64,000 bases of DNA from JAMXLO01 sp963799415 (GTDB taxonomy: Bacteria; Pseudomonadota; Alphaproteobacteria; Acetobacterales; Acetobacteraceae). Positions 1 to 8,635 of the stretch are shown piece after piece (positions within the stretch are counted from its first letter, which is position 1; each line of letters starts with the position of its first letter). A model generated the notes under the pieces. It did not search any database. It saw only the letters and a list, made by a program, of their open reading frames with translations, and was not told where the DNA came from. The stretch spans positions 186,001-250,000 of the forward strand of contig CAWCXI010000034.1 in the NCBI GenBank assembly GCA_963799415.1, written 5' to 3'. The translations under genes and the position numbers were made by a program.

Positions 1-537
1 CTGCCTGATGGCGACGGGCGCGACTATTGCGCGAGGTTGCGGCGGCAGGGACACAGCATGCCGATCATCATGCTGACTGGCGCCAACGAGGAGACGGATG
101 TGGTGCGCGGGCTGGATTCCGGCGCCAGCGACTACGTCGCCAAGCCGTTCCGTGCCAGCGAGCTTTTGGCGCGCCTGCGTGCACAGATGCGGATATTCGA
201 CCGCAGCGAGCAGGCAGTGTTCCCGGTCGGGCCATATACCTTCCGCCCTGCGAAGAAGCTGCTGCAGGATGTTGCGAACAACAAGCGAATCCGCCTGACC
301 GACAAGGAGACGGCGGTACTAAAGTTCCTTTATCGCTCGGAAGCGGCGGTGAATCGGCAGATCCTGATGCATGAGGTGTGGGGGTACAATGCCACCGTCA
401 CAACCCATACGCTGGAGACGCACATTTACCGGCTGCGCCAGAAGATCGAGCCCGATCCGGCGCACCCGTCATTGCTGGTGACCGAAGGCGGCGGCTACCG
501 CCTGCGTCCCGAGATCGCACCAACCGGGCGGTGGTGA
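1..537 (+). CDS. OmpR-family response regulator (5' end outside window)
   Basis: The open frame runs in from base 1 with no start, so the gene is 5'-truncated by the window edge. It opens with LPDGDG, the segment that normally follows the phospho-accepting aspartate, so that Asp lies just outside. The receiver continues with the conserved Thr (MLTGAN), Lys (VAKPF) and alpha5 region. A winged-helix DNA-binding domain follows (LTDKE...VLKFL, then the HTLETHIYRLRQKIE recognition helix and a GGGYRL wing). It is a DNA-binding transcription factor of a two-component system; the sensor kinase and signal are not visible. Confidence 0.9.
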   Translation: MPDGDGRDYCARLRRQGHSMPIIMLTGANEETDVVRGLDSGASDYVAKPFRASELLARLRAQMRIFDRSEQAVFPVGPYTFRPAKKLLQDVANNKRIRLTDKETAVLKFLYRSEAAVNRQILMHEVWGYNATVTTHTLETHIYRLRQKIEPDPAHPSLLVTEGGGYRLRPEIAPTGRW

Positions 538-543
538 CCGATC

Positions 544-572
544 AGGAGGCTCTGCCCAACGCGGAGCCTCCT
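544..572 (+). terminator. Hairpin downstream of the response regulator
   Basis: Arms AGGAGGCTC (544-552) and GAGCCTCCT (564-572) are perfectly complementary around an 11-nt loop, seven bases after the response-regulator stop. There is no clear T-run, so intrinsic termination is plausible but unproven. Confidence 0.45.
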
Positions 573-661
573 TCAGCGGGGTCCTGACACTCCGCCCCGG
601 CGGTCCTATCTTGCACACATCGCTCCCGCGCAGGCGGGGGCCAGGGCAAGGAGGACCCGCC

Positions 662-2140
662 ATGCTGAACCCGACCTCTCCGCTGCCGTTGAAGGACCCG
701 ACGCTCTTCCGTCAGGCCAATTACATCGACGGAAAATGGGTGCAGGCCGATAGCGAGCGGACGCTCGTGGTGAAGAACCCCGCGACCGGCGAGGCGATCG
801 GCGAGGTTCCGGCACTGGGCGCCGCCGAGACGCGCCGCGCCATCGAGGCGGCACATCGCGCGCAGGGCGCCTGGCGAGCGATGCTGGCGAAGGACCGCGC
901 GGCGATCCTGCGCAAAATCAACGACCTCATGCTGGCGAATGCCGATGACCTCGCGGTGATCATGACCGCCGAGCAAGGCAAGCCGCTGGCAGAGAGCAAG
1001 GGCGAAATCGCCTATGCCGCCAGCTTCATCGAGTGGTTCGCCGAAGAGGGCAAGCGCATCTACGGTGACACGATCCCGCAGAACGCCAAGGGCCGACGCA
1101 TCCTGGTGCTGAAGGAGCCGATCGGCGTGTTCGCCGCGATCACGCCGTGGAATTTTCCGGCCGCGATGATCACGCGCAAGGCGGGTCCGGGATGGGCAGC
1201 GGGCTGTACCGGCGTGATCCGCCCGGCGAGCCAGACGCCGTTCTCCGCGCTTGCGCTCGCCGTTCTGGCCGAGCGCGCGGGGATGCCGGCGGGCGTGTGC
1301 AACGTCATCACCGGGCCTTCGGGCGAGACCGGGGCGGAGCTGACCTCCAATCCGCTGGTGCGCAAGCTGACCTTTACCGGCTCCACCGAGGTTGGCGCCA
1401 AACTGCTCGCGCAATGTGCGCCCACAATCAAGAAGACCAGCATGGAACTGGGCGGCAACGCGCCGTTCATCGTGTTCGACGATGCGGATCTCGATGCGGC
1501 GGTGACGGGCGCGATGGCGAGCAAGTACCGCAACACCGGCCAGACCTGCGTCTGCGCCAACCGCATTTTGGTGCAGGACGGCGTGTATGACGCGTTCTCC
1601 GCCAAGCTGAAGGCGGCCGTGGAGGCGATGAAAGTCGGCAACGGCATGGAACCTGGCGTGAGCCAAGGGCCACTGATCAACGCCGATGCGGTGAAGAAAG
1701 TGGAGGAGCACATCGCTGACGCGCTGAAGCGCGGCGCCTCGGTGGTGACCGGCGGGCATCGTCACAAGCTGGGCGGCACATTCTTCGAACCAACGATCCT
1801 CGCCAACGTGCCGAACGACGCGATGATCTTCCGCGAGGAGACCTTCGGCCCGGTGGCGCCGCTGTTCCGCTTCAAGACTGAAGAAGAGGCGATCAAACTC
1901 GCCAACGACACCGAGTTTGGCCTGGCCTCGTATTTCTACGCGCGCGATGTGGGGCGGATCTTCCGCGTGGCCGAGGCGCTGGAATACGGCATCATCGGCA
2001 TCAACGAGGGGATCATCTCGACCGAGGTGGCGCCGTTCGGCGGCATGAAGTCGTCGGGCCTGGGGCGCGAGGGTTCCAAGTACGGGATCGAGGATTACCT
2101 GGAGATCAAATACCTGGCGCTCGGCGGCATCGGGACGTAG
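662..2140 (+). CDS. gabD: NAD(P)-dependent succinate-semialdehyde dehydrogenase
   Basis: A 492-aa aldehyde dehydrogenase superfamily protein that oxidises succinate semialdehyde to succinate, the last step of the GABA shunt. The ATG at 662 is preceded by a strong AAGGAGGA ribosome site; the frame is open further upstream but without such a site. The catalytic glutamate motif ELGGNAP and the nucleophile motif GQTCVCANR are both present, as are the cofactor-binding TPWNFPAAM and FTGSTEVG segments. Length and motifs fit GabD well; a related semialdehyde substrate cannot be excluded. No gabT aminotransferase is adjacent. Confidence 0.88.
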   Translation: MLNPTSPLPLKDPTLFRQANYIDGKWVQADSERTLVVKNPATGEAIGEVPALGAAETRRAIEAAHRAQGAWRAMLAKDRAAILRKINDLMLANADDLAVIMTAEQGKPLAESKGEIAYAASFIEWFAEEGKRIYGDTIPQNAKGRRILVLKEPIGVFAAITPWNFPAAMITRKAGPGWAAGCTGVIRPASQTPFSALALAVLAERAGMPAGVCNVITGPSGETGAELTSNPLVRKLTFTGSTEVGAKLLAQCAPTIKKTSMELGGNAPFIVFDDADLDAAVTGAMASKYRNTGQTCVCANRILVQDGVYDAFSAKLKAAVEAMKVGNGMEPGVSQGPLINADAVKKVEEHIADALKRGASVVTGGHRHKLGGTFFEPTILANVPNDAMIFREETFGPVAPLFRFKTEEEAIKLANDTEFGLASYFYARDVGRIFRVAEALEYGIIGINEGIISTEVAPFGGMKSSGLGREGSKYGIEDYLEIKYLALGGIGT

Positions 2141-2152
2141 CGGTGAGCGGCG

Positions 2153-2504
2153 TCATTCCGCACCCCACAGCGCTCGCTCCGCTTCAACCGGATCGCGCTC
2201 GATCATCTCCAATACATTCCGGGCGATCGGATCAGGCTCGTTCCGGTGCTGCTCCCAGTTCTGCAGCACATCGAGGCTGATTTCGATAGCGCGCGGCAAA
2301 CTGTTCCTGGCTCTTGCCAAGCCGTTTGCGCAGCGCCTTCACATCGATCGCGCGCCCGCGGAGCGGCGCCACACGCGCCGTCAGCCCCGCAGCCTCCAGG
2401 TCGAACCGCAACGCGCCCGAATCCTCAACCTGCGGTACCTGGAGATAGTTGCTGCCTTCGTTCAGCGCTGCCTCGACCGCACGCTTAGCCTTCAGGAGTG
2501 GCAT
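2153..2504 (-). pseudogene. HTH antitoxin-like DNA-binding protein, frameshifted
   Basis: The first frame (ATG at 2504) gives MPLLKAKRAVEAALNEG and later VKALRKRLGKSQEQFAARY, the start of a helix-turn-helix typical of small antitoxin or NadS/HigA-like regulators. Near 2285 one extra base breaks the frame. Dropping it continues the domain as EISLDVLQNWEQHRNEPDP and ends at a stop at 2153-2155. An alternative in-frame ATG with a GGAG site lies at 2666, overlapping the upstream gene by 110 bp. It may be an intact gene with a sequencing error or a decayed antitoxin. Confidence 0.6.
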
Positions 2505-2556
2505 GTGCCGTCGCGCCAACGCGTCGATCGCCGCGATGCTGTTGACCTCGCGCGCG

Positions 2557-2928
2557 TCAGGATTGGCCCGCAGGTTCAGGACCACGGGTGAACCGGATGG
2601 CACGAGGTCGCGTCCCTTTCCGCCTGCCCGACGTGCGAACCGCTCCTTCCATGACAAGTTGCTCATAGCCAAACTCCACCAAAAATGCCTGTCCGATCGC
2701 CAGGAGGTTTGCCAAGCCGATCGAATTGGCGGCCAGCAGTTTGCCGACCCGGCCATTTGTATTGACCCCCGCTACGCGCAACACGTTGCCGGAGATGTCC
2801 TGCTCAGGCTCACCCATGACCAGAAGGGCACCAGCCGGCGTCTCAATCCGCATCGTCGCAACCGCTCCCTCAGAGAGGCCGGCTTCGAGGACGAAACGGA
2901 TCTCCGACCGCCGCCACATCTGTATCAT
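2557..2928 (-). CDS. Conserved small protein, possible toxin-like partner
   Basis: A 123-aa protein immediately upstream of the HTH protein on the same strand. It starts MIQMWRRSEIRFVLEAG and ends with an EGAVRTSG...RPRAIRF signature that I associate with small, poorly studied proteins found near toxin-antitoxin or polymorphic-toxin loci. No catalytic motif is obvious. The pairing with an HTH antitoxin-like gene suggests a toxin-antitoxin module, but this is inference from context only. The ATG at 2928 is the only early start that keeps the conserved N-terminus. Confidence 0.45.
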   Translation of the reverse strand: MIQMWRRSEIRFVLEAGLSEGAVATMRIETPAGALLVMGEPEQDISGNVLRVAGVNTNGRVGKLLAANSIGLANLLAIGQAFLVEFGYEQLVMEGAVRTSGRRKGTRPRAIRFTRGPEPAGQS

Positions 2929-3026
2929 CTACGCTTATCGCGGATAGGTATCAAGCCTGCAACGTGTGGATGACACCGCTCCGCAGCCTGTTTTCCCGCG
3001 CGCCGCGGTTCTGCTAAATCAGGCGG

Positions 3027-3374
3027 ATGAAGTCACCTAGACGCGATACGTTCGATGAACGGCTGAGTACGGCGGCAGACGCGAAGGCCGCCCAGTTGGC
3101 AAAGTTCCGCGCCAGGCCGGCGCCCGACAGCCCGGAGGTTCTCGAACGCCAGGCGGAGCTTCAGGCCATTGCCGACGCCCGTGAAGCGCGTAACGCCGAA
3201 CGCTGGGCCGCCCGCGCGGCCGAAGCGGCGAAGCAGGCCGCCGAGGAGAGGGCCCGTGCGGCCGAGGAGGCAGAACGCGTGGCGCAGGAGAAGGCGCGCG
3301 CCGCGGCCGAGGCGCGGGAGCAAAAGGCGGCCCGCGACGCGCGTTACGCGGCTCGTCGCTCTCGTCGCAAGTGA
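3027..3374 (+). CDS. DUF6481 family protein
   Basis: A 115-aa, highly charged alanine/glutamate/arginine-rich protein beginning MKSPRRDTFDERLSTAADAK and ending in RDARYAARRSRRK. This pattern matches the DUF6481 family of alphaproteobacteria, whose function is unknown. Residues 45-110 should form a long coiled coil. There is no signal peptide or membrane segment, so it is probably cytoplasmic. It stands alone between two minus-strand small genes. Confidence 0.65.
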   Translation: MKSPRRDTFDERLSTAADAKAAQLAKFRARPAPDSPEVLERQAELQAIADAREARNAERWAARAAEAAKQAAEERARAAEEAERVAQEKARAAAEAREQKAARDARYAARRSRRK

Positions 3375-3378
3375 TCCG

Positions 3379-3783
3379 CTAGTTTTTCGGTGTGCCCGTC
3401 ATCCGGGCAAATGCCATGCGGTCCTTGTTCTCGCGCATCAGCGCGGTGAAGCTGGGTATGGTATCGAGGCCAAGACCAAGGGGCAGCGCCGTGTCGGGGT
3501 CCGGCTGGACCCTGGCGTAGCTCTGGCCTGCGACCTTCTCCCATTTCCCAGCCGGCTTCTTCACCTCGAGGTTCACGACGGTCGCCTTGAAGACCATGCG
3601 AACGATCGCCTCCTTCGGGGAGGACGGCTTGGTCAGGCTCGGGCAGCCGGCAATCATCTGCCAGCCGTTCGCCAGCGCCCAACCGGTCAGTTCGTCCTTG
3701 TCCACCTCGGTTCCCCCGTTGGCGTTCAGGTCGTGTAACGCACCCCCGACGCTCCCTGACTGACAATGTCGCTCACGAGCCAC
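3379..3783 (-). CDS. Hypothetical protein
   Basis: A 134-aa frame not assigned to a family. The well-formed core starts near GGTEVDKDELTGWALANGW and runs through KATVVNLEVKKPAGKWEKVAG to the end. This core is richer in ordinary codons than its N-terminus, which overlaps the upstream gene by 58 bp. The real start may therefore be internal and non-ATG. It faces DUF6481 tail to tail with four bases between them. Confidence 0.4.
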   Translation of the reverse strand: MARERHCQSGSVGGALHDLNANGGTEVDKDELTGWALANGWQMIAGCPSLTKPSSPKEAIVRMVFKATVVNLEVKKPAGKWEKVAGQSYARVQPDPDTALPLGLGLDTIPSFTALMRENKDRMAFARMTGTPKN

Positions 3784-4055
3784 GGACGGGCGCCGCTTTG
3801 CAGGACGTGCCGCAACAGGGCGGCGGGTGCCCGTTGGAACAGGATGATGTTCCTGTTCTCACATCGCGCGTCAAGCACTCGCCTGATATCTGTCACCACG
3901 GCTACCCCTTCCCATTTCTCGGACAGGAAGTCGACGGCCCACTGGCGCGCAGCCTGCTCCAGTTCTGGCATGGTGAGCACAAGGGTCTGCATCGAGCCCT
4001 CCCAGCCCAATTCAACTACAATTACCCTTGTCGCACGCAACAGTCTCGCGAACAT
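3726..4055 (-). CDS. Hypothetical protein
   Basis: A 109-aa frame upstream of, and overlapping, the previous gene. It reads through MQTLVLTMPELEQAARQWAV (ATG at 3992, an alternative start) and a basic middle section. I recognise no family. It has a small-soluble-protein composition and no signal peptide. Confidence 0.35.
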   Translation of the reverse strand: MFARLLRATRVIVVELGWEGSMQTLVLTMPELEQAARQWAVDFLSEKWEGVAVVTDIRRVLDARCENRNIILFQRAPAALLRHVLQSGARPWLVSDIVSQGASGVRYTT

Positions 4056-4209
4056 TGATTTGGATCAAAGCGTCAGGCCATCGCAGCTTGGCCGGGGGCG
4101 ACCCTGCATCAGCCAAGAAGCGGCAATCAAACCACTGTGCGCTACTGCTTGCGGGGAATAGTGCGTCTCGGCACATTGTATGCGAGTGGCAACACCGGGA
4201 GGGACCAGA

Positions 4210-4722
4210 GTGAGACTTCTGGCATTGATCGGCGTCCTCGCGATCATCGTCGCAGTCGCCGCCGCGACTTTCTTCTTCGGCGGCTTTTATAGCATCGCAG
4301 CCACAGAACAGGACACCGGCGTCGTCGCCTGGGCGCTGGTCCACGTCCGGGAGGCCTCGATCGATCGGCACGCCACTGACAAGCCGCCGGGCTCGCTCGA
4401 TGATGCCGCCACGGTGAAGGCCGGCGCCCACGCCTTCGCCGACCGCGGCTGCGCCAATTGCCACGGCGGACCGGGCGTCGGCTGGGCGAAGTTCTCCGAG
4501 GGCCTGAACCCTGGTCCGCCTGACCTGAAGGATGTCGTTGGCGGTCTTGAGCCGCGCGAGCTGTTTTGGGTGGTCAAGAACGGCATCAAGATGACGGGCA
4601 TGCCGAGTTTCGGCGCGATTGGCGTGCCTGACCAGGAAATCTGGTCGATCGTCGCCTTTCTCAAGAAGCTGCCGACTGTGTCGGAGGCAGACTACAAGGC
4701 GTGGAGCACATCGGCGCCGTGA
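4210..4722 (+). CDS. Membrane-anchored single-haem c-type cytochrome
   Basis: Residues 1-25 form one uncleaved membrane anchor (LLALIGVLAIIVAVAAATFFF). A periplasmic domain follows with one haem site, CANCH, and a distal Met in KMTGMPSFG, so this is a class I monohaem cytochrome c of about 170 aa. I chose GTG at 4210 because GGGAGGG lies just before it; an in-frame ATG at 4180 lacks a site. The likely role is electron transfer in the periplasm. The partner is unknown, since no oxidase or dehydrogenase is adjacent. Confidence 0.8.
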   Translation: MRLLALIGVLAIIVAVAAATFFFGGFYSIAATEQDTGVVAWALVHVREASIDRHATDKPPGSLDDAATVKAGAHAFADRGCANCHGGPGVGWAKFSEGLNPGPPDLKDVVGGLEPRELFWVVKNGIKMTGMPSFGAIGVPDQEIWSIVAFLKKLPTVSEADYKAWSTSAP

Positions 4723-4765
4723 CTGGCGCCGCGTGTTCTGGGCCTGAAAAAGACGGATCAGACGT

Positions 4766-5013
4766 ATGCCGACGGGGTACGGTTCGCCGGCCTTCGCGTC
4801 GTCGTCTATCCGATCGACCACCGGCCACCGCATGCCCATATTCTGGGCCGTGGACATGAGGCCGTCTTCGTTCTCAATTGTCCCGGCGGGCCTCCCGAGC
4901 TTCGCGCCAACTATGGCTTCAGTTTGTGTGAACTGAACGATATGTTGGCGAACCTTCAACAGGTCATCGAACGCATCTGCGAGGTATGGAGCCAGTTCCA
5001 TGGCTTTGACTGA
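4766..5013 (+). pseudogene. DUF4160 protein, frameshifted just after the start
   Basis: From 4777 the frame reads VRFAGLRVVVYPIDHRPPHA, then HILGRGHEAVFVLN and YGFSLCEL. This is a clear DUF4160 protein, a family usually paired with DUF2442 and suspected to be toxin-like. The only good start, ATG at 4766 (MPT), is one base out of frame. The break falls in a GGGG run at 4774-4777. The stop overlaps the start of the DUF2442 gene, as is normal for this pair. It is either decayed or carries a homopolymer error. Confidence 0.65.
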
Positions 5014-5351
5014 GGAAGATTTGGCGCGAGCCGAGGCGGAAATGGCGAAATTGCGGGGCGCTACCGCGACGGCGGTGACCGCTAGGTATGACCGCCGCAT
5101 TGGCCGGGTAGTCATTCGCCTCAGCAGCGGTCTGGAGATTGCATTCTCTCCCCATGACGCACAGAGGTTTGGAGTTGGCAAAGCCGGCTGATCTCGACCA
5201 AATCGAAATTAGCCCGTCAGGAATGGGGGTGCATTTTCCCAAGCTCGATGCCGACCTCTATCTTCCAACGCTGCTGGCTGATCTCACGGGCTCACGCAAG
5301 TGGATGAGCGCATGGGCACGGACTGGGCGTCCCGGGATGGCGGCAGCGTAA
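5000..5351 (+). pseudogene. DUF2442 protein, frameshifted
   Basis: The ATG at 5000 opens MALTEEDLARAEAEMAKLRG and SARYDRR-like sequence up to LEIAFSPHDA, the DUF2442 N-terminus. One extra base near 5162 sends the frame to a stop at 5191. The neighbouring frame carries on the family as RGLELAKPADLDQIEISPSG, then LDADLYLPTLL and SRKWM, ending at 5351. It forms the usual overlapping pair with DUF4160, a putative antitoxin-like partner by context. The intact protein would be about 117 aa. Confidence 0.65.
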
Positions 5352-5481
5352 CTGGAGGCAACGGAGAGCCAAGACAGCGCAAGTCTCGGCGCGCGCCGCG
5401 CAAAACGCACTCACCCCGGAGTTGTCACCCCTCCGCCCCCCGCCCTACTCTGCGCGCCGCAAGCTGAAGCAGAGGCACGTG

Positions 5482-6849
5482 ATGGACTTCGACCTCTTCG
5501 TCATCGGTGGCGGCTCGGGCGGTGTGCGTTGCGCGCGCATCGCCGCCGGCCATGGTGCACGCGTCGGCGTCGCCGAAGAACGCTTCTGGGGCGGCACTTG
5601 CGTCAATGTCGGCTGCGTGCCGAAGAAGCTGCTGGTGCAGGCCGGCGAATACGGCGCCTGGGCCGAGGACGCCGCCGGGTTCGGCTGGACCATCAAGAAG
5701 GGCCCACACGACTGGGCAAAGCTGATCGCCGCGAAGGACCGCGAGATCGGCCGGCTCAACGGCATCTACAAGCGGCTGCTCGACAATGCCGGCGCGACCA
5801 TCTTCGAGGCGCGGGCCACTTTCGTCGATCCGCACACGCTCAATATCGGTGGCAAGCATGTGACGGCCGAGCGCATCGTGATTGCCACAGGCGGACATCC
5901 GGTGCGCCTGCCGATATCTGGTGCGGAACTCGGCATCATCTCCGACGATGCGTTCTACCTGCCGCGCATGCCGAAGCGCGTGGCGATCATCGGCTCGGGC
6001 TACATCGCGGTGGAATTCGCCGGCATCTTCGCCGGTCTCGGCGCGCACGTGGATCTGGTATATCGCCAGCCGTTGCCGCTGCGCGGCTTCGATATGGACC
6101 TGCGCGAGTCATTGGTCGAGGCCCTTGGCGCGCAGGGCATTGCGCTGCATCCAGGGTCCCGGCCGCAGAAGATCGCAGCGCACGGCGACGAACGCGTGCT
6201 GACGTTCGGCGAGGGACACGATCTGCGCACCGACCTTGTGTTCTTCGCCACAGGTCGCGCGCCGGCGACCAAAGGGCTCGGCCTCGATAAGGTCGGCGTG
6301 ACGCTGAACGACGCGGGTGCGGTCGTGGTGGATCAGCACCTCCGCACCAGCCAGCACCACATCTACGCCATGGGCGATGTCACCGACCGGCTGAACCTGA
6401 CGCCGGTGGCAATAGCCGAGGGTCATGCGCTGGCCAACTCGCTATTTGGCCACAACCCGCGCGCGGTGTCGCTGCGCAACGTGCCGACGGCGGTGTTCTC
6501 CACGCCGCCGATCGCAACGTGCGGGTTGACCGAGGAGCAGGCAGCGGAACACGGCCCGGTCGATGTTTATGTCAGCAAGTTCACGCCGATGCGCCATACG
6601 CTATCTGGCCGCGCGCGCAGGAGCACATTGAAGCTGCTGGTCGATCAGGTGAGCCAGAAGGTCGTGGGCGCGCACATGCTGGGCGAGGATGCACCGGAGC
6701 TCATGCAGGGTCTCGCGATCGCCATCGTGATGGGCGGCACCAAGGCGGATTTCGACCGCACGATCGGTATCCATCCGACCGCGGCAGAGGAGTTCGTAAC
6801 GCTGCGCACGCGCACGCGAGTAGCGGGGGTGGCGAAGGCGGCGGAGTGA
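5482..6849 (+). CDS. gor: Glutathione-disulfide reductase
   Basis: A 455-aa flavoprotein disulfide reductase that reduces GSSG to GSH with NADPH in the cytoplasm. The FAD-binding GGGSGG motif is at residues 9-14. The redox-active disulfide is in GGTCVNVGCVPKK, an NAD(P) Rossmann segment is IGSGYIAVEFAG, and the C-terminal catalytic His-Glu is in GIHPTAAEEF. The ATG at 5482 puts the first strand (MDFDLFVIGGG) at the expected place; the open frame upstream encodes an unlikely proline/arginine stretch. It stands alone on its strand. Confidence 0.92.
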   Translation: MDFDLFVIGGGSGGVRCARIAAGHGARVGVAEERFWGGTCVNVGCVPKKLLVQAGEYGAWAEDAAGFGWTIKKGPHDWAKLIAAKDREIGRLNGIYKRLLDNAGATIFEARATFVDPHTLNIGGKHVTAERIVIATGGHPVRLPISGAELGIISDDAFYLPRMPKRVAIIGSGYIAVEFAGIFAGLGAHVDLVYRQPLPLRGFDMDLRESLVEALGAQGIALHPGSRPQKIAAHGDERVLTFGEGHDLRTDLVFFATGRAPATKGLGLDKVGVTLNDAGAVVVDQHLRTSQHHIYAMGDVTDRLNLTPVAIAEGHALANSLFGHNPRAVSLRNVPTAVFSTPPIATCGLTEEQAAEHGPVDVYVSKFTPMRHTLSGRARRSTLKLLVDQVSQKVVGAHMLGEDAPELMQGLAIAIVMGGTKADFDRTIGIHPTAAEEFVTLRTRTRVAGVAKAAE

Positions 6850-6938
6850 TTGCTTCCGCCGGCTCCGCTTCCGTAAGCCAGCCATATGGGCGCACAGATC
6901 GCACCAGACGATCTGCGCGCCCCACCACCAGCTGGTCT

Positions 6939-7085
6939 TTACGGCTCCTTTTTCTTCTCCACCTGTTCCTTGTTGATCACGTGGGCCTGCTCGCCCTGCT
7001 GACCCTCCCGTTCCGCCATCTCGGTGTGCGCTTGCTTGTCGGCCTGTGGAACGGCGTCCTCGGACTTCATCTTATCCTTTGCCAT
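6939..7085 (-). CDS. Small highly charged protein (48 aa)
   Basis: A short minus-strand gene with a very good AGGAGGGAGC site before its ATG at 7085. It encodes MAKDKMKSEDAVPQADKQAH, then EMAEREGQQGEQAHVINKEQ, and ends EKKKEP. It is almost wholly charged and polar, with no hydrophobic core, so it is probably an intrinsically disordered stress- or nucleic-acid-associated peptide. The family is unknown to me. Confidence 0.5.
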   Translation of the reverse strand: MAKDKMKSEDAVPQADKQAHTEMAEREGQQGEQAHVINKEQVEKKKEP

Positions 7086-7361
7086 GTCGTGCTCCCTCCT
7101 GATGAACACACTCAACGTGGGCGTCGCCGCTCAGTTGCAGGCAAGCGCTGGTTCGGACGGGTTAAATTGCGGGAATGACCTGTCGCGGATGACTTCCGGC
7201 GGCCGCTGTCCTGCAACCCTTGCTGCGGTGTGCCGAACCGGGTCAGGGTGTATTTGTGTTGGATCCGATCAAGGAGGGCGCGCGCATGTCAGGGACAAAC
7301 CGCAGCACGTGCCGCGTGCAGGTGATGGCCACGCTCGACCATCCGCGTCTGGTCGTTTGAC

Positions 7362-8094
7362 ATGGCCGAGTTCGTCGGCAAGCGCATCGTGATCACCGGG
7401 GGTGCGGGCGGCATCGGCGTCGAGACCGCCCGCGCGATGCTCGATCACGGCGCGCACGTCGTGCTGGTCGACATCGATGACGATCGCCTTGCCAAGGCCC
7501 GCGAGAACTCTCGGCACCGCGCGCATCGCGACGTGGCGGTCGGCGATCGACACACCGGCAGCGTGTGGCGCGGCACTCGATTCCGCCGGCGCACCGGTCG
7601 CGGCGCTGATCCATCTGGCGGGCCTGTTTGAACGTGATCCGTTCGAGGCGAACGATCACAGCGTATGGGACCGCGCGATCGCGATAAACCTGACCAGTGC
7701 GTACGATCTCGCGGTAGCGTTCGCCACGCGCCACGACAGCCGCGACGGCCCCGCGCGCATCGTGCTGACCAGCTCTGTCGCCTATCGACGCGGCAGCGCG
7801 GGTTATCCGCCGTATGCCGCCGCCAAGGCGGGCCTGGTCGGACTGACGCGTTCCCTCGCCCGCAGACTGGCGCCCGATGTGCTGGTGAACGCTGTCGCCC
7901 CCGGTCTGATCGACACGCCTATGGCAGCGCCAACCATCGCCGAACGCGGCGAGGCGTACAAGAACGAGATCCCGCTGAAGCGGTATGGCCATCCGGCGGA
8001 GGTGGCGTCGGTGATCCGCTTCCTGTGTTCGCAGGATTCGTCATATGTGAATGGTCAGACGATCACCGTCGATGGTGGCATTACCAACGCGTGA
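7362..8094 (+). pseudogene. Short-chain dehydrogenase/reductase, frameshifted
   Basis: The ATG at 7362 gives the Rossmann start FVGKRIVITGGAGGIGVETA with the TGxxxGIG cofactor motif, up to about RLAKAREN. One extra base between about 7500 and 7525 then breaks the frame. The next frame continues LIHLAGLF, the catalytic Ser region IVLTSSVAYR, the YAAAK active site and the SDR end ITVDGGITNA. It is an SDR oxidoreductase of about 243 aa; the substrate is unknown. It converges with the flavin reductase gene 10 bp away. Confidence 0.75.
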
Positions 8095-8104
8095 AGGGGC
8101 GTCG

Positions 8105-8611
8105 TCAGCCCTGATATGCGATCCGATGGTAGCCGCGGGCATAATAGATCAGGCCCTCGTGCACCGTGCCGACCTCGACCGCCTCGACCGAGCAGATGAA
8201 CACGTCGTGGGTGCCGACTTCGACGATCTGGTCGATGCGGCAGTCGAATGCGACCAGCGCGCCGTCCAGCACCGGAGCGCTGGTTATGAGCTGATGCCAG
8301 GTGGCGCCCTCGAAGCGCGCCTCCATCGTATGATCGGTCATGCCCGCGAACACCGGCGACAATTCCTCATGCGCACTGGCCAGTGTGTTGACGCACAGTA
8401 CCGCATTTGCCTTCATCGCCGGATACGAGTCGTTGGTGCGATTGGCGCACACCAGCAGCGTGGGCGGCGTGTCGGTGACGCTGCATACGGCCGACGCCGT
8501 GAAGCCGGCGCGGCCGCCCGGACCGTCAGTCGTGATCACATTCACCGCGGCGCCGAGACGCGCCATCGCTTCGCGGTAGGCCTGCTTTTCCACTGCCACG
8601 GTCTGCTCCAT
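8105..8611 (-). CDS. Flavin reductase (FMN-binding split-barrel, RutF/HpaC type)
   Basis: A 168-aa NAD(P)H:flavin oxidoreductase. It starts with YREAMARLGAAVNVITTDGP, binds flavin around GFTASAVCSVTDTPPTLLVC, and has the family's DCRIDQIVEVGTHDVFICSV and ending HRIAYQG-like segments. Such enzymes feed reduced FMN to partner monooxygenases. No oxygenase is adjacent; the nearest relatives in function are the LLM-type flavin enzymes about 18 kb away. It lies just downstream of the MFS gene on the same strand and is likely co-transcribed. Confidence 0.82.
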   Translation of the reverse strand: MEQTVAVEKQAYREAMARLGAAVNVITTDGPGGRAGFTASAVCSVTDTPPTLLVCANRTNDSYPAMKANAVLCVNTLASAHEELSPVFAGMTDHTMEARFEGATWHQLITSAPVLDGALVAFDCRIDQIVEVGTHDVFICSVEAVEVGTVHEGLIYYARGYHRIAYQG

Positions 8612-8635
8612 CCCTGGCTATCCGCCAATATGGCG

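Noticed and set aside
542..1765. A 407-codon minus-strand frame opposite gabD
   Set aside because: Composition (Arg, His, Gly) is that of an antisense shadow, and gabD is full length with all motifs.
4012..5181. A 389-codon minus-strand frame across the cytochrome c and DUF4160/DUF2442 genes
   Set aside because: The opposite strand encodes a CxxCH cytochrome and clear DUF4160/DUF2442 domains. The minus-strand product has no domain.
7286..7360. A 24-codon frame with a good AAGGAGG site just before the SDR gene
   Set aside because: It could be a leader peptide or a former SDR start region, but 24 residues without homology or structure are too little to call a gene.
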